64,000 bases of DNA from Ectothiorhodospiraceae bacterium. GTDB taxonomy: Bacteria > Pseudomonadota > Gammaproteobacteria > HK1. Where the stretch lies: assembly GCA_024234875.1 (NCBI GenBank), contig JACKNM010000004.1, positions 62,001-126,000 on the forward strand. Direction: 5' to 3'. Shown piece by piece: positions 51,209-59,712 of the stretch (position 1 is its first letter; the number at the start of each line of letters is the position of its first letter). The translations under genes and the position numbers were made by a program. The notes under the pieces were generated by a model. The model was not told the origin of the DNA and did no database searches. It worked only from the letters and a program-made list of their open reading frames with translations.

Positions 51209-52251
51209 TGGCGGTCGACTCCTTCCACTGATACCCAGGCTCCCGGCTCGCGGCTGGCGAGCGCGAGCCCCTCCACGACCCGCGCCGCGGCCAACGCGTC
51301 GAGGGCCGAGTGATCGGGTGACGCATCCCCGCGCAGACTCTCGAGCCAGCGCAGGTGCTGAACGTGGCCGAGCGGGGGCTCGTCGATGGCCGGCACCCGC
51401 CAGCAGCCCGCAGGATCGCCGTCCAGCCAGGCCGCGAAGGGGCCGCGCTCGGTGCGCAGCCACACCGTGCCGCGCTCGCCGTAGACCTCGAGCCGGAAAC
51501 GATCACAGCCCTGGCGCTCGATCATCGACATCTCGTGGGTGACCAGCGCGCCACACGCGAGCTCGTAGATCGCGCAGGCGGTATCGGCGACCTCGACGTC
51601 GACCACCCGCCCGTCGGCGAGCCGGCGCCTCGGCGACAACGTGGCCAGGCGGCCGGTGACACGCGTGATCGGTCCGAGCAGGTGCGTGACGAGATCGATG
51701 CCGTGGATACCGAGCTGGTCGACGACGCCGTTGCCGACCGCGCTGCTCTTGAAGAACCAGTCGCCCCAGTCCGGCCCCGGCGTCGCGTTGCGAATGCGTA
51801 CCGAGTGGATCGCCCCGAGCGCATCGGACGCGAGCAGCTCGCGCAGGCGCGCCACCTCGCCGAAGTGACGATGCATGTAGCTGACCTGCAGGTCGACGCC
51901 GTGCTCGCGCGCGGCGGCGATGATCCGCTCGCACGCCGCCGCGCTCCCCGCCATCGGCTTCTGCAACAGAATCGACTTGCCGGCCCGGGCCGCCGCCACC
52001 GCGATCGCCTCGTGGGTGTGATCGGGGGTGACGACGACGACCGCGCCGACCTCCGGGTCCGCGAGCACCGAGCGCCAGTCCTCGGTGACCCGCCCGATCT
52101 GGAAGCGCTCGGCGAGCGCCCGGGTCCTCGCGGGAGTGCGTCCGGACACGACGTGCACCACCGCCCCGCCGGCCGAGGCGAGGCCGGCGAGGTGGTACTC
52201 GGCGATGAACCCGGCTCCGATCAGGCCGATGCCGATGACGGGGTCGGACAT
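51205..52251 (-). CDS. Gfo/Idh/MocA family oxidoreductase (first of three)
   Basis: A 348-residue NAD(P)-dependent oxidoreductase: GIGLIGAGFIAEYHLAGL, VTPDHTHEAIAVAAA, KSILLQKPMAGSAAACE (QKP where EKP is usual), and GNGVVDQLGIHGIDLVTHLL in the C-terminal domain. The Lys and His active-site pair is present. It starts 4 bases before the stop of nothing else, directly after the binding-protein gene. The three oxidoreductases differ enough to be separate enzymes, not recent copies. Confidence 0.87.
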   Translation of the reverse strand: MSDPVIGIGLIGAGFIAEYHLAGLASAGGAVVHVVSGRTPARTRALAERFQIGRVTEDWRSVLADPEVGAVVVVTPDHTHEAIAVAAARAGKSILLQKPMAGSAAACERIIAAAREHGVDLQVSYMHRHFGEVARLRELLASDALGAIHSVRIRNATPGPDWGDWFFKSSAVGNGVVDQLGIHGIDLVTHLLGPITRVTGRLATLSPRRRLADGRVVDVEVADTACAIYELACGALVTHEMSMIERQGCDRFRLEVYGERGTVWLRTERGPFAAWLDGDPAGCWRVPAIDEPPLGHVQHLRWLESLRGDASPDHSALDALAAARVVEGLALASREPGAWVSVEGVDRQ

Positions 52252-52255
52252 TGGC

Positions 52256-53308
52256 TCAGATCTTGAATCGGCCCGACACCTTCACCAGCTCCGGCGCCAC
52301 CTTGGCCAGTGGGTCGCTGTAGGTGTAGTCGAGCGGGTGACGCGGCGACTTCAGGCGGCCCGAGTCCTGCAGGAACTGGGTCAGCGTCTCCATGTCCTTG
52401 ACGTAGCCCTCGTCGAGCACTGGGTCGAAGACGAAGTCGTCCCAGATCGCGCGGGCCAACGTCTCGTCCTGCTTGGTCTTGGCGCAGAAGCTCGCGATCA
52501 CCTCGTCACGGTTGGCGGGGTCGGCGACGTGGCGCTGGGCGCGTAGCAGCACCGCGACCAGGGCGTCGGTCGCCGCCGGATTGCGTCGCACGAACTCCTC
52601 GCTGGCCACGAACACCGAGCGCGTGAACGAGATCTGCACCTTCTCGCCCTTGTTGGCTTCGAATCCGGACATCGTGCCGGAGTGGATCAGCTCGGTGTCG
52701 CCGGTCTGCAGCGCGTTGTAGCCCCAGGGCTGCCAACACAACAGGCCCTGGATGCTGCCCGCCTTGAGCGCCGCGAGCTGCTCCGGGGGACGCATGTTGA
52801 CCGCCTGCAACCGCTTCACGTCAAGCCCGTAGTGTCTGGCGAGGTTGAAGAGATCCGCGCTCGCGGTCGAGCCCTGGAGCAGGCCGATGCGAATGCGGTA
52901 GAGATCCTCGGGCTTGCGCACGTTCGCGTCCTTGCGCACGACGAGCTTCTCGGCCGCGGTGGCGATGGCGTTGGTGCCGAGGATCACCACCGGGACGCCG
53001 GTGTGCGCCATCGAGATCGGTGGCACGTTGCCCGGCGTCCACAACGCGATCTCGCCCGCCACCAGCGCCTCGCCGGCGATGGCGCCGCCGGCGAAGGTCT
53101 TGGTCGAGACGTCGGTGAACCCGGCCTCACGGAACCACCCCTTCTCCATCGCGATGATGTGCGGCGCGAATACCGGGTCGAGCCCGAAATGCATCGCCAG
53201 CTCGCTCACCTCTGGCTTGCCCTGCGCCAACGCGAGGCGCCCGAGCGGAAGTGCCGTCGCCGCCAGTCCACCGAGCCCGGCTCCAATCAGAAAACGACGC
53301 CGTTGCAT
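52256..53308 (-). CDS. SsuA/ThiY-like ABC transporter substrate-binding protein, Tat-exported
   Basis: A 350-residue binding protein with twin-arginine signal RRRFLIGAGLGGLAATALPL and an SsuA/NMT1 fold: HFGLDPVFAPHIIAMEKGWF, VVILGTNAIATAAEKLVV, RIRIGLLQGSTASADLFNLA, and GSIQGLLCWQPWGYNAL. Relatives bind sulfonates, nitrate, thiamin precursors or aromatic acids. It follows its two permease genes by 21 bases, with the ATPase gene upstream, giving a complete importer. The ligand is not identifiable from sequence. Confidence 0.88.
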   Translation of the reverse strand: MQRRRFLIGAGLGGLAATALPLGRLALAQGKPEVSELAMHFGLDPVFAPHIIAMEKGWFREAGFTDVSTKTFAGGAIAGEALVAGEIALWTPGNVPPISMAHTGVPVVILGTNAIATAAEKLVVRKDANVRKPEDLYRIRIGLLQGSTASADLFNLARHYGLDVKRLQAVNMRPPEQLAALKAGSIQGLLCWQPWGYNALQTGDTELIHSGTMSGFEANKGEKVQISFTRSVFVASEEFVRRNPAATDALVAVLLRAQRHVADPANRDEVIASFCAKTKQDETLARAIWDDFVFDPVLDEGYVKDMETLTQFLQDSGRLKSPRHPLDYTYSDPLAKVAPELVKVSGRFKI

Positions 53309-53329
53309 GATGCTCTCCTTGGGTGATGC

Positions 53330-54106
53330 TCAAGACAGCGTGCCGCGGCCCCGAATCAGGCGCCGCATTCCGGTGGCCAGGGCCATGTCGGCCACGAGGC
53401 TGACCACACCGATCAGGAAGATCCCGAACACCGCCAGGCCGAGCTCGCCGAGCTGGCGCGACTGCATGACCAGGTAGCCCATGCCGCTCTCGGCCGCGAT
53501 CAGCTCCGCCGCGACGAGGATTCCGAAAGCGAGGCCGAAGCCGACCCTGAGCCCGGTCGTGATATCGGGCGCGGCGGCGGGGATGCCGACCCTGAACAGC
53601 AGCGCGAGCCCGTCGACGTCCATCGTGCGCGCGGCACGCAACAGCACCGGGGGGACCGAGCGCATGCCACGCCACGCGTTGGTGAAGATGGGGAAGAACG
53701 CGCCGAGGAAGATCACGAAGAGCTTCGACGGCTCGCCGAGCCCGAACCAGATGATCGCCATCGGGATCCAGGCGAGCGGCGGGATCGGGCGCAGCAGCTC
53801 CACGAGCGGACGGACCAGGCGCGACAGGGGCCGGTACCATCCGCAGGCGATCCCCAGCGCTACCCCGCTCACCGCGGCCAGCACGAATCCACCGACCACC
53901 CGCGCGACGCTCACGCCGACGTGCTCGGCGACCTCGGGCAGGGTGAGATGCCGCGCCGCGGCCTGGATCGACTGGATCGGCGACGGCAGCACCTGTGGGT
54001 CACGCCACAGCCATCGTGCGGCGAGCTCCCAGGCGAGCAACAACGCGAGGGCGCCGAGGAGTCCGAGCATGGGGTAGCGCGCGGCGAGGCGGGCATCGGT
54101 GCTCAT
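53330..54106 (-). CDS. ABC transporter permease (SsuC/TauC type)
   Basis: A 258-residue inner-membrane permease with six helices, starting LGLLGALALLLAWELAARWL; the EAA-like loop is RAARTMDVDGLALLFRVGIP. It overlaps the sister permease at the ATGA of 54103-54106. Two permease genes in a row imply a heterodimeric channel, whereas most SsuC/TauC systems use a homodimer. Works with the ATPase at 54903 and the binding protein at 52256. Confidence 0.88.
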   Translation of the reverse strand: MSTDARLAARYPMLGLLGALALLLAWELAARWLWRDPQVLPSPIQSIQAAARHLTLPEVAEHVGVSVARVVGGFVLAAVSGVALGIACGWYRPLSRLVRPLVELLRPIPPLAWIPMAIIWFGLGEPSKLFVIFLGAFFPIFTNAWRGMRSVPPVLLRAARTMDVDGLALLFRVGIPAAAPDITTGLRVGFGLAFGILVAAELIAAESGMGYLVMQSRQLGELGLAVFGIFLIGVVSLVADMALATGMRRLIRGRGTLS

Positions 54107-54906
54107 CGGGCGCCGTCCACCGGCGCCTGCCACGGCAGCAGCAGCCGCTCGAGCCGCTGCATCGCGGCGGTGATCGCGAAGCCGAGCCCGCCGATGACGA
54201 TCATCCCGACGACCGTGATGTCGCTGCGGTAGAAGGTCCGCGCCTCCATGATCAGCGCGCCGAGCCCGTGGATGGTGCCGATCATCTCGGCGCCGACGAT
54301 CACCATGAAACCGACGCCGAGCGCGATGCGCGCGCCGGCGAACAGGCGCGGCAACACCGCCGGCAGCACCACCCGGACGAACATCTCCGCCGGCCCGGTA
54401 TCCATCGTGCTCGCGGCACGCACGAGCAGCGGATCGACCTGGCGCACCGCGGCCACGGTGTTCGCGAGCATCACCCAGAAGCAGCCGTAGCCGATCAGGA
54501 AGACCTTCGAGCCTTCCCCGGTGCCGAACCACACGATGGCGAGCGGCAGCAGCGAGAGGGTGGCGACCGAGCGACAGAACGCGATGACCGACTCGGTGAG
54601 CCGGTCGAGCAGCGGGTACCAGCCGATGGCGAGACCGAGCGGCACCGCGAGCGCCACCGCCAGCGCGAACCCGGCGAGGATACGCTGCATGGTCAGCGCG
54701 AAGTGCGTGCCGAGGGTGATGCCCTCGGGAAAGCCCTCGCGGACCAGCTCGACCAGGCTGGCGAGCAGGGTGCTCGGCGGCGGGAAGCGGATCGGCCGGA
54801 GGTAACCGTGGGTGGCGGCCCACTCCCACCCGGCGAGCAGCGCGCCGATCAGCGCCAGCGGGTAGACGACGTCGCGCCAGTCGCGATGCCCCTCGGCGGC
54901 GCTCAT
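54103..54906 (-). CDS. ABC transporter permease (SsuC/TauC type)
   Basis: A 267-residue permease: VVYPLALIGALLAGWEWAAT, LTMQRILAGFALAVALAVPL, LPLAIVWFGTGEGSKVFLIG, and EAA-like loop VRAASTMDTGPAEMFVRVVLP. Strongly similar in plan to its neighbour at 53330. ATG 54906 overlaps the ATPase stop as ATGA. Acts in the cytoplasmic membrane as half of the importer channel. Confidence 0.88.
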   Translation of the reverse strand: MSAAEGHRDWRDVVYPLALIGALLAGWEWAATHGYLRPIRFPPPSTLLASLVELVREGFPEGITLGTHFALTMQRILAGFALAVALAVPLGLAIGWYPLLDRLTESVIAFCRSVATLSLLPLAIVWFGTGEGSKVFLIGYGCFWVMLANTVAAVRQVDPLLVRAASTMDTGPAEMFVRVVLPAVLPRLFAGARIALGVGFMVIVGAEMIGTIHGLGALIMEARTFYRSDITVVGMIVIGGLGFAITAAMQRLERLLLPWQAPVDGAR

Positions 54907-55664
54907 TGCAGCGACCGCCAGATGTCCTCGTAACAGGCAATGAGCTCCGGGTCGGTGCGCCGGCGCGGCCGGTCGATCGCAATCTGCCGCTCGAGCACGA
55001 TCCTTCCGGGGCGCGCCGCCATCACCATGATGCGGTCGGCCAGCATCAGGCCTTCCCAGATGCTGTGGGTGACGAAGACCACGGTCTTTCGCCGCGCCTG
55101 CCACACCCGCGTCAGCTCCTGCTGCATCTCGATCCGGGTCAGCTCGTCGAGTGCCCCGAACGGCTCGTCCATGAGCAGGATCTCCGGGTCGAGCGCGAGC
55201 GCGCGGGCGATTGCGACGCGCTGCTGCATGCCCCCCGAGAGCTCGGACGGGTACTTGTCCTCGGCGCCGCCGAGCCCGACCAGCTCGAGCAACTCGCGCG
55301 CCCGCGCGCGGCGGGCACGCGCATCCGGCAAGCGCTTGCGCGCGGCGAAGGCGACGTTGCCGGCGGCGGTGAGCCAGGGGAACAGTGCACCCTGCTGGAA
55401 CACCATGCCCTTGCCCTGCCCGGGTCGGTCCACCGGCGCGCCGTCGACGTGGACGGTTCCCGAGGACGCGCGCTCCAGCCCCGCGATGGTGTTCAGCAGC
55501 GTGGTCTTCCCGCAGCCGCTCCGGCCGAGCAGGACGAGGAACTCGTTCTCCGCGATGGTCATCGAGAGATCGGCGAGCACCGGTGCGTCGGCGGCGTCAC
55601 CGGGAAAGTGCTTCGCGACGCGGTCGACCACGATCTTCGGTGGCGCCGTCGCGTTCACAGGCAT
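54903..55664 (-). CDS. ABC transporter ATP-binding protein (SsuB/TauB type)
   Basis: A 253-residue ATPase: Walker A GRSGCGKTT, Q-loop MVFQQGALFPWLTAAGNV, signature LSGGMQQR, Walker B ILLMDEPFGALDELTR, and H-loop FVTHSIWEGLMLADR. The short Q-loop region and GALD box are typical of the nitrate/sulfonate/taurine group. The start codon follows the stop of the DUF3604-type gene directly (TGAATG). It powers the two permeases downstream. Confidence 0.92.
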   Translation of the reverse strand: MPVNATAPPKIVVDRVAKHFPGDAADAPVLADLSMTIAENEFLVLLGRSGCGKTTLLNTIAGLERASSGTVHVDGAPVDRPGQGKGMVFQQGALFPWLTAAGNVAFAARKRLPDARARRARARELLELVGLGGAEDKYPSELSGGMQQRVAIARALALDPEILLMDEPFGALDELTRIEMQQELTRVWQARRKTVVFVTHSIWEGLMLADRIMVMAARPGRIVLERQIAIDRPRRRTDPELIACYEDIWRSLQ

Positions 55665-57863
55665 TCAGCCGACGTCGACGAAGATCGGTGACGACCACGC
55701 GATCGCGCCGTCGAGCTGGCGCACCCGAACCCAGTAGGCATGCGCTGCGGATGCGGGTGCCGGGTCGGTGAGGACACCTCGCCAGATCTGCGGCGGTGCG
55801 GCCCGCGGCAGGCGCCGGACCCGGACCACGCGCTCCGGATGCTGCGCGGCGATCGACCACTCGGTGCCGTCTACCGGCAACGGCGCGGTGAACGCGAGCG
55901 GCTCGGTGGCGAAGGCGAGGCTCGCGCCCGCCGGCTCGTCGACCTCCACGATCACACCGTTACGGTTCCCGGCGGTGACGGATCGGAACGCGACCTCGCT
56001 CGCGTCATGGGCCATGATGCCCTCGGCCGGAGTGTCGAACGCCCAGGGCCCGACGGCCACGATGCGCGCCGGGGGCTCGATGCGCAGGCTGCCGTCCCAG
56101 TGCATCCGCGCGCGTTGCCAGTTCCCCGGATGGCTCGCGCCCTGCCAGTCGATGCGATACCGATTGGACAGCTCGCCCGGGTCCAGCAGGTCGACGCTGT
56201 GCAGGAGCTGATCGTCACGGAACAGGTCGACCGCCTCGATGCCCGCGGTGCCGGCCACCTCGACCGCGAGCTCGACTGGCCCGGCGGCGCGGACCTCGTC
56301 GCCCATGATTGCGTCACCGCAACGCACCGAGAGCAGGATGCGCTCGCCGGTGGTGCCGTAGCAGTGGCGCCGGCGCAGCGCGTCGAGGATGTCGGTGCGG
56401 GTGTTGCTCGAGGCGAGGATCGCGGTCAGACCGCCGCGCACGTTGCGCACCCCCATGCGGCCCGGGTAGCTGCATCCGGGGCGACCGTCGACGCTGTCAC
56501 TGCCCGCCATCACCCCCATCCGATAGCCGCGGCGCAACGCATCGAGCAGGAACCATTCGGATGTCGCGTGGGTCGAGTGGACCTCGAGCAGTCGGTCGAG
56601 GGTCGGCTCGTACCACTCGAGGCTCGCGGTGCGTCCACCGACGTGGAGTGCGATGACCGTCGGCGTGCCGAGGTAGTGGCGATGGAGATCGGTGACGTGC
56701 GGCAGATCGGTGTCGAGGTCGCTGAGATCGGGGACGAACTCGTGGCTGCAGCGGCGAAGCTCCGCCTCGGCGCCCGCGAAGAAGAGATTGTGGTCACCGC
56801 CACGTGCGGTGGCCGCGGACCACTCGACGCCGAGCAAGGTGGTGAAGCGACCGGGCTGGTCGAAGCGCGCGGTCTGCGCGATCGTCTCCTCCCATTCGGG
56901 CCCGGTGACGAGGAAACAGTTGGCCTGGTGGCTCGAGACGTCGGTGCCGGCGAAGTCGCGGGCGTGCGCGTGGTAGGCGGCGATGGTGCGCGCGCCGCAG
57001 CCGATCACCGACTGCGCATGCAGGTCGCCCCAGAACACCGGCTGGTCGACGGCGTCGGGCGACACCTCGATCGGGTTGGCGTGCTCGACCGCCTCGGGCG
57101 TGGACTCGAGATGGCCCGCGATACGCACGATGCCGGGGGCGTCGACACGACAGTCGACGCGCACGAACCCCTCCGGGGGAAACTCGATTACCCGGTCGAG
57201 GGGCGCGCCGATGCGCGCTCGCGGCCGGTCGGTGGCCGGGTTGCCCCAGTAGTCCTCGGCGCGCAGGTGCAGGCTGAACGGCAGACCCTGCGCCACACGA
57301 CTCGGGGCGTTCAGCACGAGGCGGGTGGCGCGCCCGCCGACGATGCGAACCGTGGGGCGGGCGAGCTCCGGCCCCGGAGCGCCATTGCCGTCGCTCAGAC
57401 GAATCGAGAGCGGAGACCCCTCCTCGATGAAGGTCTGCACCTGGAAGCCGGGGGATCCGCCGTGCGGATGCCCGAACCCGATCGCGAGGCGCTCCCCCGC
57501 GGCCAGCGCCTGCACCAGCTCGACGAACATCACGTGGTCGAACGGATGCCACTTGTGCTGCCGCCCGTGCCACCAGCGGACCGCGGTATTGGCACTGGTG
57601 TGGACTCTCGTGTAGTCGAGCGCGGCCAGCCGATCGGACTGCGGCGTGCCCCAGTCGCTCGGCCAGCGGCGTGCGAGGCCGAGGACGGTGCCGGCGGGGA
57701 GCGTGCGCTCGGAGACGATCTCGATGGCGAAGCGCGCGAGCGAGCCCGCGGTCAGCGTACGGGCGCCGTGGTAGACCGCGTGCACGCCCTCGGCGCCTTC
57801 GCCGTCGGCCGGGCGGATCGGTGGGTTCGGGTCGCACCACTCGAACAGGGAGTCGCCAGTCAT
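55665..57863 (-). CDS. DUF3604-like metal-dependent (PHP-type) protein
   Basis: A 732-residue cytoplasmic protein; the core (from ~280) has VFWGDLHAQSVIGCG, the metal-binding GDLHxxS element of DUF3604/PHP-like proteins, with further His/Asp in TPTVIALHVGG, RLLEVHSTHATSEW and MGVMAGSDSVDGRPG. N- and C-terminal beta-sandwich regions flank it (GRATRLVLNAPSRVAQGLPF; PVELAVEVAGTAGIEAVDLF). The family is uncharacterised; a hydrolase is inferred from the metal motif. It lies between the regulator and an importer, overlapping both neighbours, so it very likely acts on the imported compound, for example as a first hydrolytic step. Confidence 0.75.
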   Translation of the reverse strand: MTGDSLFEWCDPNPPIRPADGEGAEGVHAVYHGARTLTAGSLARFAIEIVSERTLPAGTVLGLARRWPSDWGTPQSDRLAALDYTRVHTSANTAVRWWHGRQHKWHPFDHVMFVELVQALAAGERLAIGFGHPHGGSPGFQVQTFIEEGSPLSIRLSDGNGAPGPELARPTVRIVGGRATRLVLNAPSRVAQGLPFSLHLRAEDYWGNPATDRPRARIGAPLDRVIEFPPEGFVRVDCRVDAPGIVRIAGHLESTPEAVEHANPIEVSPDAVDQPVFWGDLHAQSVIGCGARTIAAYHAHARDFAGTDVSSHQANCFLVTGPEWEETIAQTARFDQPGRFTTLLGVEWSAATARGGDHNLFFAGAEAELRRCSHEFVPDLSDLDTDLPHVTDLHRHYLGTPTVIALHVGGRTASLEWYEPTLDRLLEVHSTHATSEWFLLDALRRGYRMGVMAGSDSVDGRPGCSYPGRMGVRNVRGGLTAILASSNTRTDILDALRRRHCYGTTGERILLSVRCGDAIMGDEVRAAGPVELAVEVAGTAGIEAVDLFRDDQLLHSVDLLDPGELSNRYRIDWQGASHPGNWQRARMHWDGSLRIEPPARIVAVGPWAFDTPAEGIMAHDASEVAFRSVTAGNRNGVIVEVDEPAGASLAFATEPLAFTAPLPVDGTEWSIAAQHPERVVRVRRLPRAAPPQIWRGVLTDPAPASAAHAYWVRVRQLDGAIAWSSPIFVDVG

Positions 57864-58663
57864 CGCAGCTCGATCCGGTAACGGTAGAGGTCACCCCGCA
57901 GGCTCGCACGGCGATACTCGGCGAGGCGGTTGTCGATGGTGTAGGTGCTGCGCTCGATGCGAAACACCGGGGTGGTGGGGGTCACTCCGAGGTGGCGGAC
58001 GATGTGGCGGTCGGCGACGCCCGGATCGATGTACTCGACGGCGCGGCCCAGCCGCACGCCGTAGACGTCGCGCAGCACGTCGACCAGGTGGCGGTGCTGG
58101 AGAGCCTGATGGTCGAGGTCCGGGCACAGCGCCGCCGGCAGATAACTGGTCTGAATCGCGACCGGCTCACCGCGTGTGTGGCGCACCCGCTCGAGCTGCC
58201 AGATCGGAGCATCGGGTGCGAGGCCGAGGACACCGGCGATGTCCGGAAGCGCCGCCACGCGCTCGCAGGCGAGCACTCTGGCGCCCGGGTCGAGCGGCGG
58301 ACCGATCATCCGGAAACGCCGATAGGAGCCTTCCACGCCGCTCTCCAGCTTCGGCTGACAGACGAAGGTGCCACGCCCGCGGCGGCGCTCGACGAACCCC
58401 TCCGAGACGAGATCACCGATCGCCCGGCGCAGCGTGCCCCGGCTGACACCGTAGTGGGCGCAGAGCGCGTGCTCGGGGGGCAGCTCGAATCCCGGCGGCC
58501 ACTGCCCCGAGCGCAGGTGGAGGAACACGTCCTCCTTGATCTGGTAGTAGAGCGGGATGTCCGGGCGCGCGGCGAAGCGGGCACCGGGAGTGGCGGCCGC
58601 GGCGCCGGGGGTCGGTGCCACCGGATCGATGTCGTCGCGAGTCGGCAACGGTGACTTGAGCAT
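57860..58663 (-). CDS. GntR family (HutC subfamily) transcriptional regulator
   Basis: A 267-residue repressor-type protein: winged helix ~35-105 (PLYYQIKEDVFLHLRSGQW, LPPEHALCAHYGVSRGTLRRA, GFVERRRGRGTFV) and a UTRA ligand-binding domain (~120-265, PDIAGVLGLAPDAPIWQLER ... PVFRIERSTYTIDNRLAEYR). It overlaps the DUF3604-type gene by ATGA and is the first gene of a ten-gene operon. A GTATAGAC element and a GACnACTAGTnGTC palindrome sit over its promoter, so autoregulation is likely. The inducer may be the imported substrate. Start ATG 58663 places it at the predicted transcription start. Confidence 0.9.
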   Translation of the reverse strand: MLKSPLPTRDDIDPVAPTPGAAAATPGARFAARPDIPLYYQIKEDVFLHLRSGQWPPGFELPPEHALCAHYGVSRGTLRRAIGDLVSEGFVERRRGRGTFVCQPKLESGVEGSYRRFRMIGPPLDPGARVLACERVAALPDIAGVLGLAPDAPIWQLERVRHTRGEPVAIQTSYLPAALCPDLDHQALQHRHLVDVLRDVYGVRLGRAVEYIDPGVADRHIVRHLGVTPTTPVFRIERSTYTIDNRLAEYRRASLRGDLYRYRIELR

Positions 58664-58671
58664 CGCGCAAA

Positions 58672-58699
58672 CGTATAGACAACTAGTCGTCCGAGTCAA
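58672..58699 (-). promoter_or_regulatory. Promoter and GntR/HutC operator of the ten-gene operon
   Basis: On the minus strand TTGACT (58694-58699), 16 bases, TATACG (58672-58677). Overlapping it are GTATAGAC (58673-58680), which fits the HutC-group GTnTAnAC consensus, and a 14-base palindrome with two mismatches at 58678-58691. Transcription would begin 6-8 bases on, at or one base before the gntR ATG at 58663, so the message may be leaderless. Confidence 0.55.
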
Positions 58700-58812
58700 C
58701 GGGCGTCAGTGCCTGCCGGGCGGCGCACGGCCGACTCGTCCCGGCCGCGGGCTGGCCGGGGAGCGGTCGGTGGGTCTACTCTGACCCGGAGGTCACCCTG
58801 GGAGGACGCGCC

Positions 58813-59418
58813 ATGCCGACGACGACGGTGAATGGGAGATGGATCTCGGTGCTGGTGCTGTGCCTCGCGCTCGGTGCCGTCGGCGGCCGCGCGGCGGCGC
58901 AGGGCACTGGAGAGGCGGTGGTGAGGCAGGCGATCGGCGATACCGCCGAGACATTCGATCTCCTGCACTTCACCATCCTCGAGCACAGCACGACCTGGGA
59001 GCGGGTGCGCGACCAGTGCGCACAGTCGGCACCCGACGTCTGCCGCGCCATCGAGCGCCTGTTCCTGGCGCGAATCCTGACCGTCGAGGCCTGGCGTGAC
59101 CGCCAGCTCGACGCCTTGGCGTCGCTCCTGTCACGGGCCACACCCGAGCAGCGAGCGATCATCGGCGCGCTCGATCTCGCGGCCAGGGACGACACCAACC
59201 GCATCGACGACCTCGTCAGCGCCACCGGCGGTGGCCTGGAGGTGTCCAGCACCCACTGCAGCAAGTTCGCGGTCTGCGGCGCAGTGCGGCATGCCTGCGG
59301 CGGGTCGTTCAAGTGCTACGACGGCGACGGCATGAACTGCGGCGACGGCACCTGCTTCGAGAACGGGCTGCCTGGCTGCGGCACGTGCTGCAGCGACGAT
59401 CCGGACTTCCAGTGCTGA
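58813..59418 (+). CDS. Exported Cys-rich hypothetical protein
   Basis: A 201-residue protein with a clear signal peptide (WISVLVLCLALGAVGGRAAAQ), an alpha-helical middle (QAIGDTAETFDLLHFTILEH ... RILTVEAWRDRQLDALASLL), and a C-terminal Cys-rich stretch (HCSKFAVCGAVRHACGG ... CYDGDGMNCGDGTCFENG ... CGTCC ... FQC) with about ten Cys that could form disulfides. I recognise no family. GGGAGGA precedes ATG 58813. It diverges from the gntR operon across 149 bases but has no obvious functional link. The CxDGDGxxCGDG part vaguely recalls calcium-binding or antifreeze-like loops. Confidence 0.75.
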   Translation: MPTTTVNGRWISVLVLCLALGAVGGRAAAQGTGEAVVRQAIGDTAETFDLLHFTILEHSTTWERVRDQCAQSAPDVCRAIERLFLARILTVEAWRDRQLDALASLLSRATPEQRAIIGALDLAARDDTNRIDDLVSATGGGLEVSSTHCSKFAVCGAVRHACGGSFKCYDGDGMNCGDGTCFENGLPGCGTCCSDDPDFQC

Positions 59419-59462
59419 CCGCAGTCACCACGGTCGGCCGACGACCACCCTTCTCGAGGCCT

Positions 59463-59575
59463 CCCGGACCGCGCCTTGCACCGTCCGGGCAACGCGGTCC
59501 GAGGGCGGGCACCGCCGGAGGCTGACGGCCGCGCCTTGCCCGCGGCTTCCCGGACTGCGCGTCGCTCCTTCCGGG
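59463..59575. repeat. Pair of related CCCGGA...TCCGGG hairpins
   Basis: Hairpin 1 is CCCGGAC/GTCCGGG (59463-59469 with 59483-59489); hairpin 2 is CCCGGA/TCCGGG (59549-59554 with 59570-59575). An exact 11-base word CCGCGCCTTGC recurs at 59469 and 59529. These look like REP-like intergenic repeats of a kind common in gammaproteobacteria. They may also terminate the Cys-rich gene's transcript. The rest of this 294-base gap holds the LacI promoter. Confidence 0.5.
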
Positions 59576-59620
59576 CCGCAAGGGGGCCACGCGCCCCGGT
59601 GACGCCACCATCCCAGGCGA

Positions 59621-59662
59621 TTGACATCCCGATTGGTGCTGTCTAGCCTGGATACGTATTCA
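59621..59662 (+). promoter_or_regulatory. Promoter and upstream LacI-type operator of the regulator/TRAP operon
   Basis: TTGACA (59621-59626), 17 bases, TAGCCT (59644-59649) forms a sigma-70-like promoter with a perfect -35 and weak -10. The operator TGGATACGTATTCA (59649-59662), with an ATACGTAT core, overlaps the predicted start of transcription, so binding would block RNA polymerase. Confidence 0.55.
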
Positions 59663-59712
59663 CACCGCCCACCGGCTCTTGGAAAGCGCTGCAGGCTGAC
59701 TGGCATGCCCGA

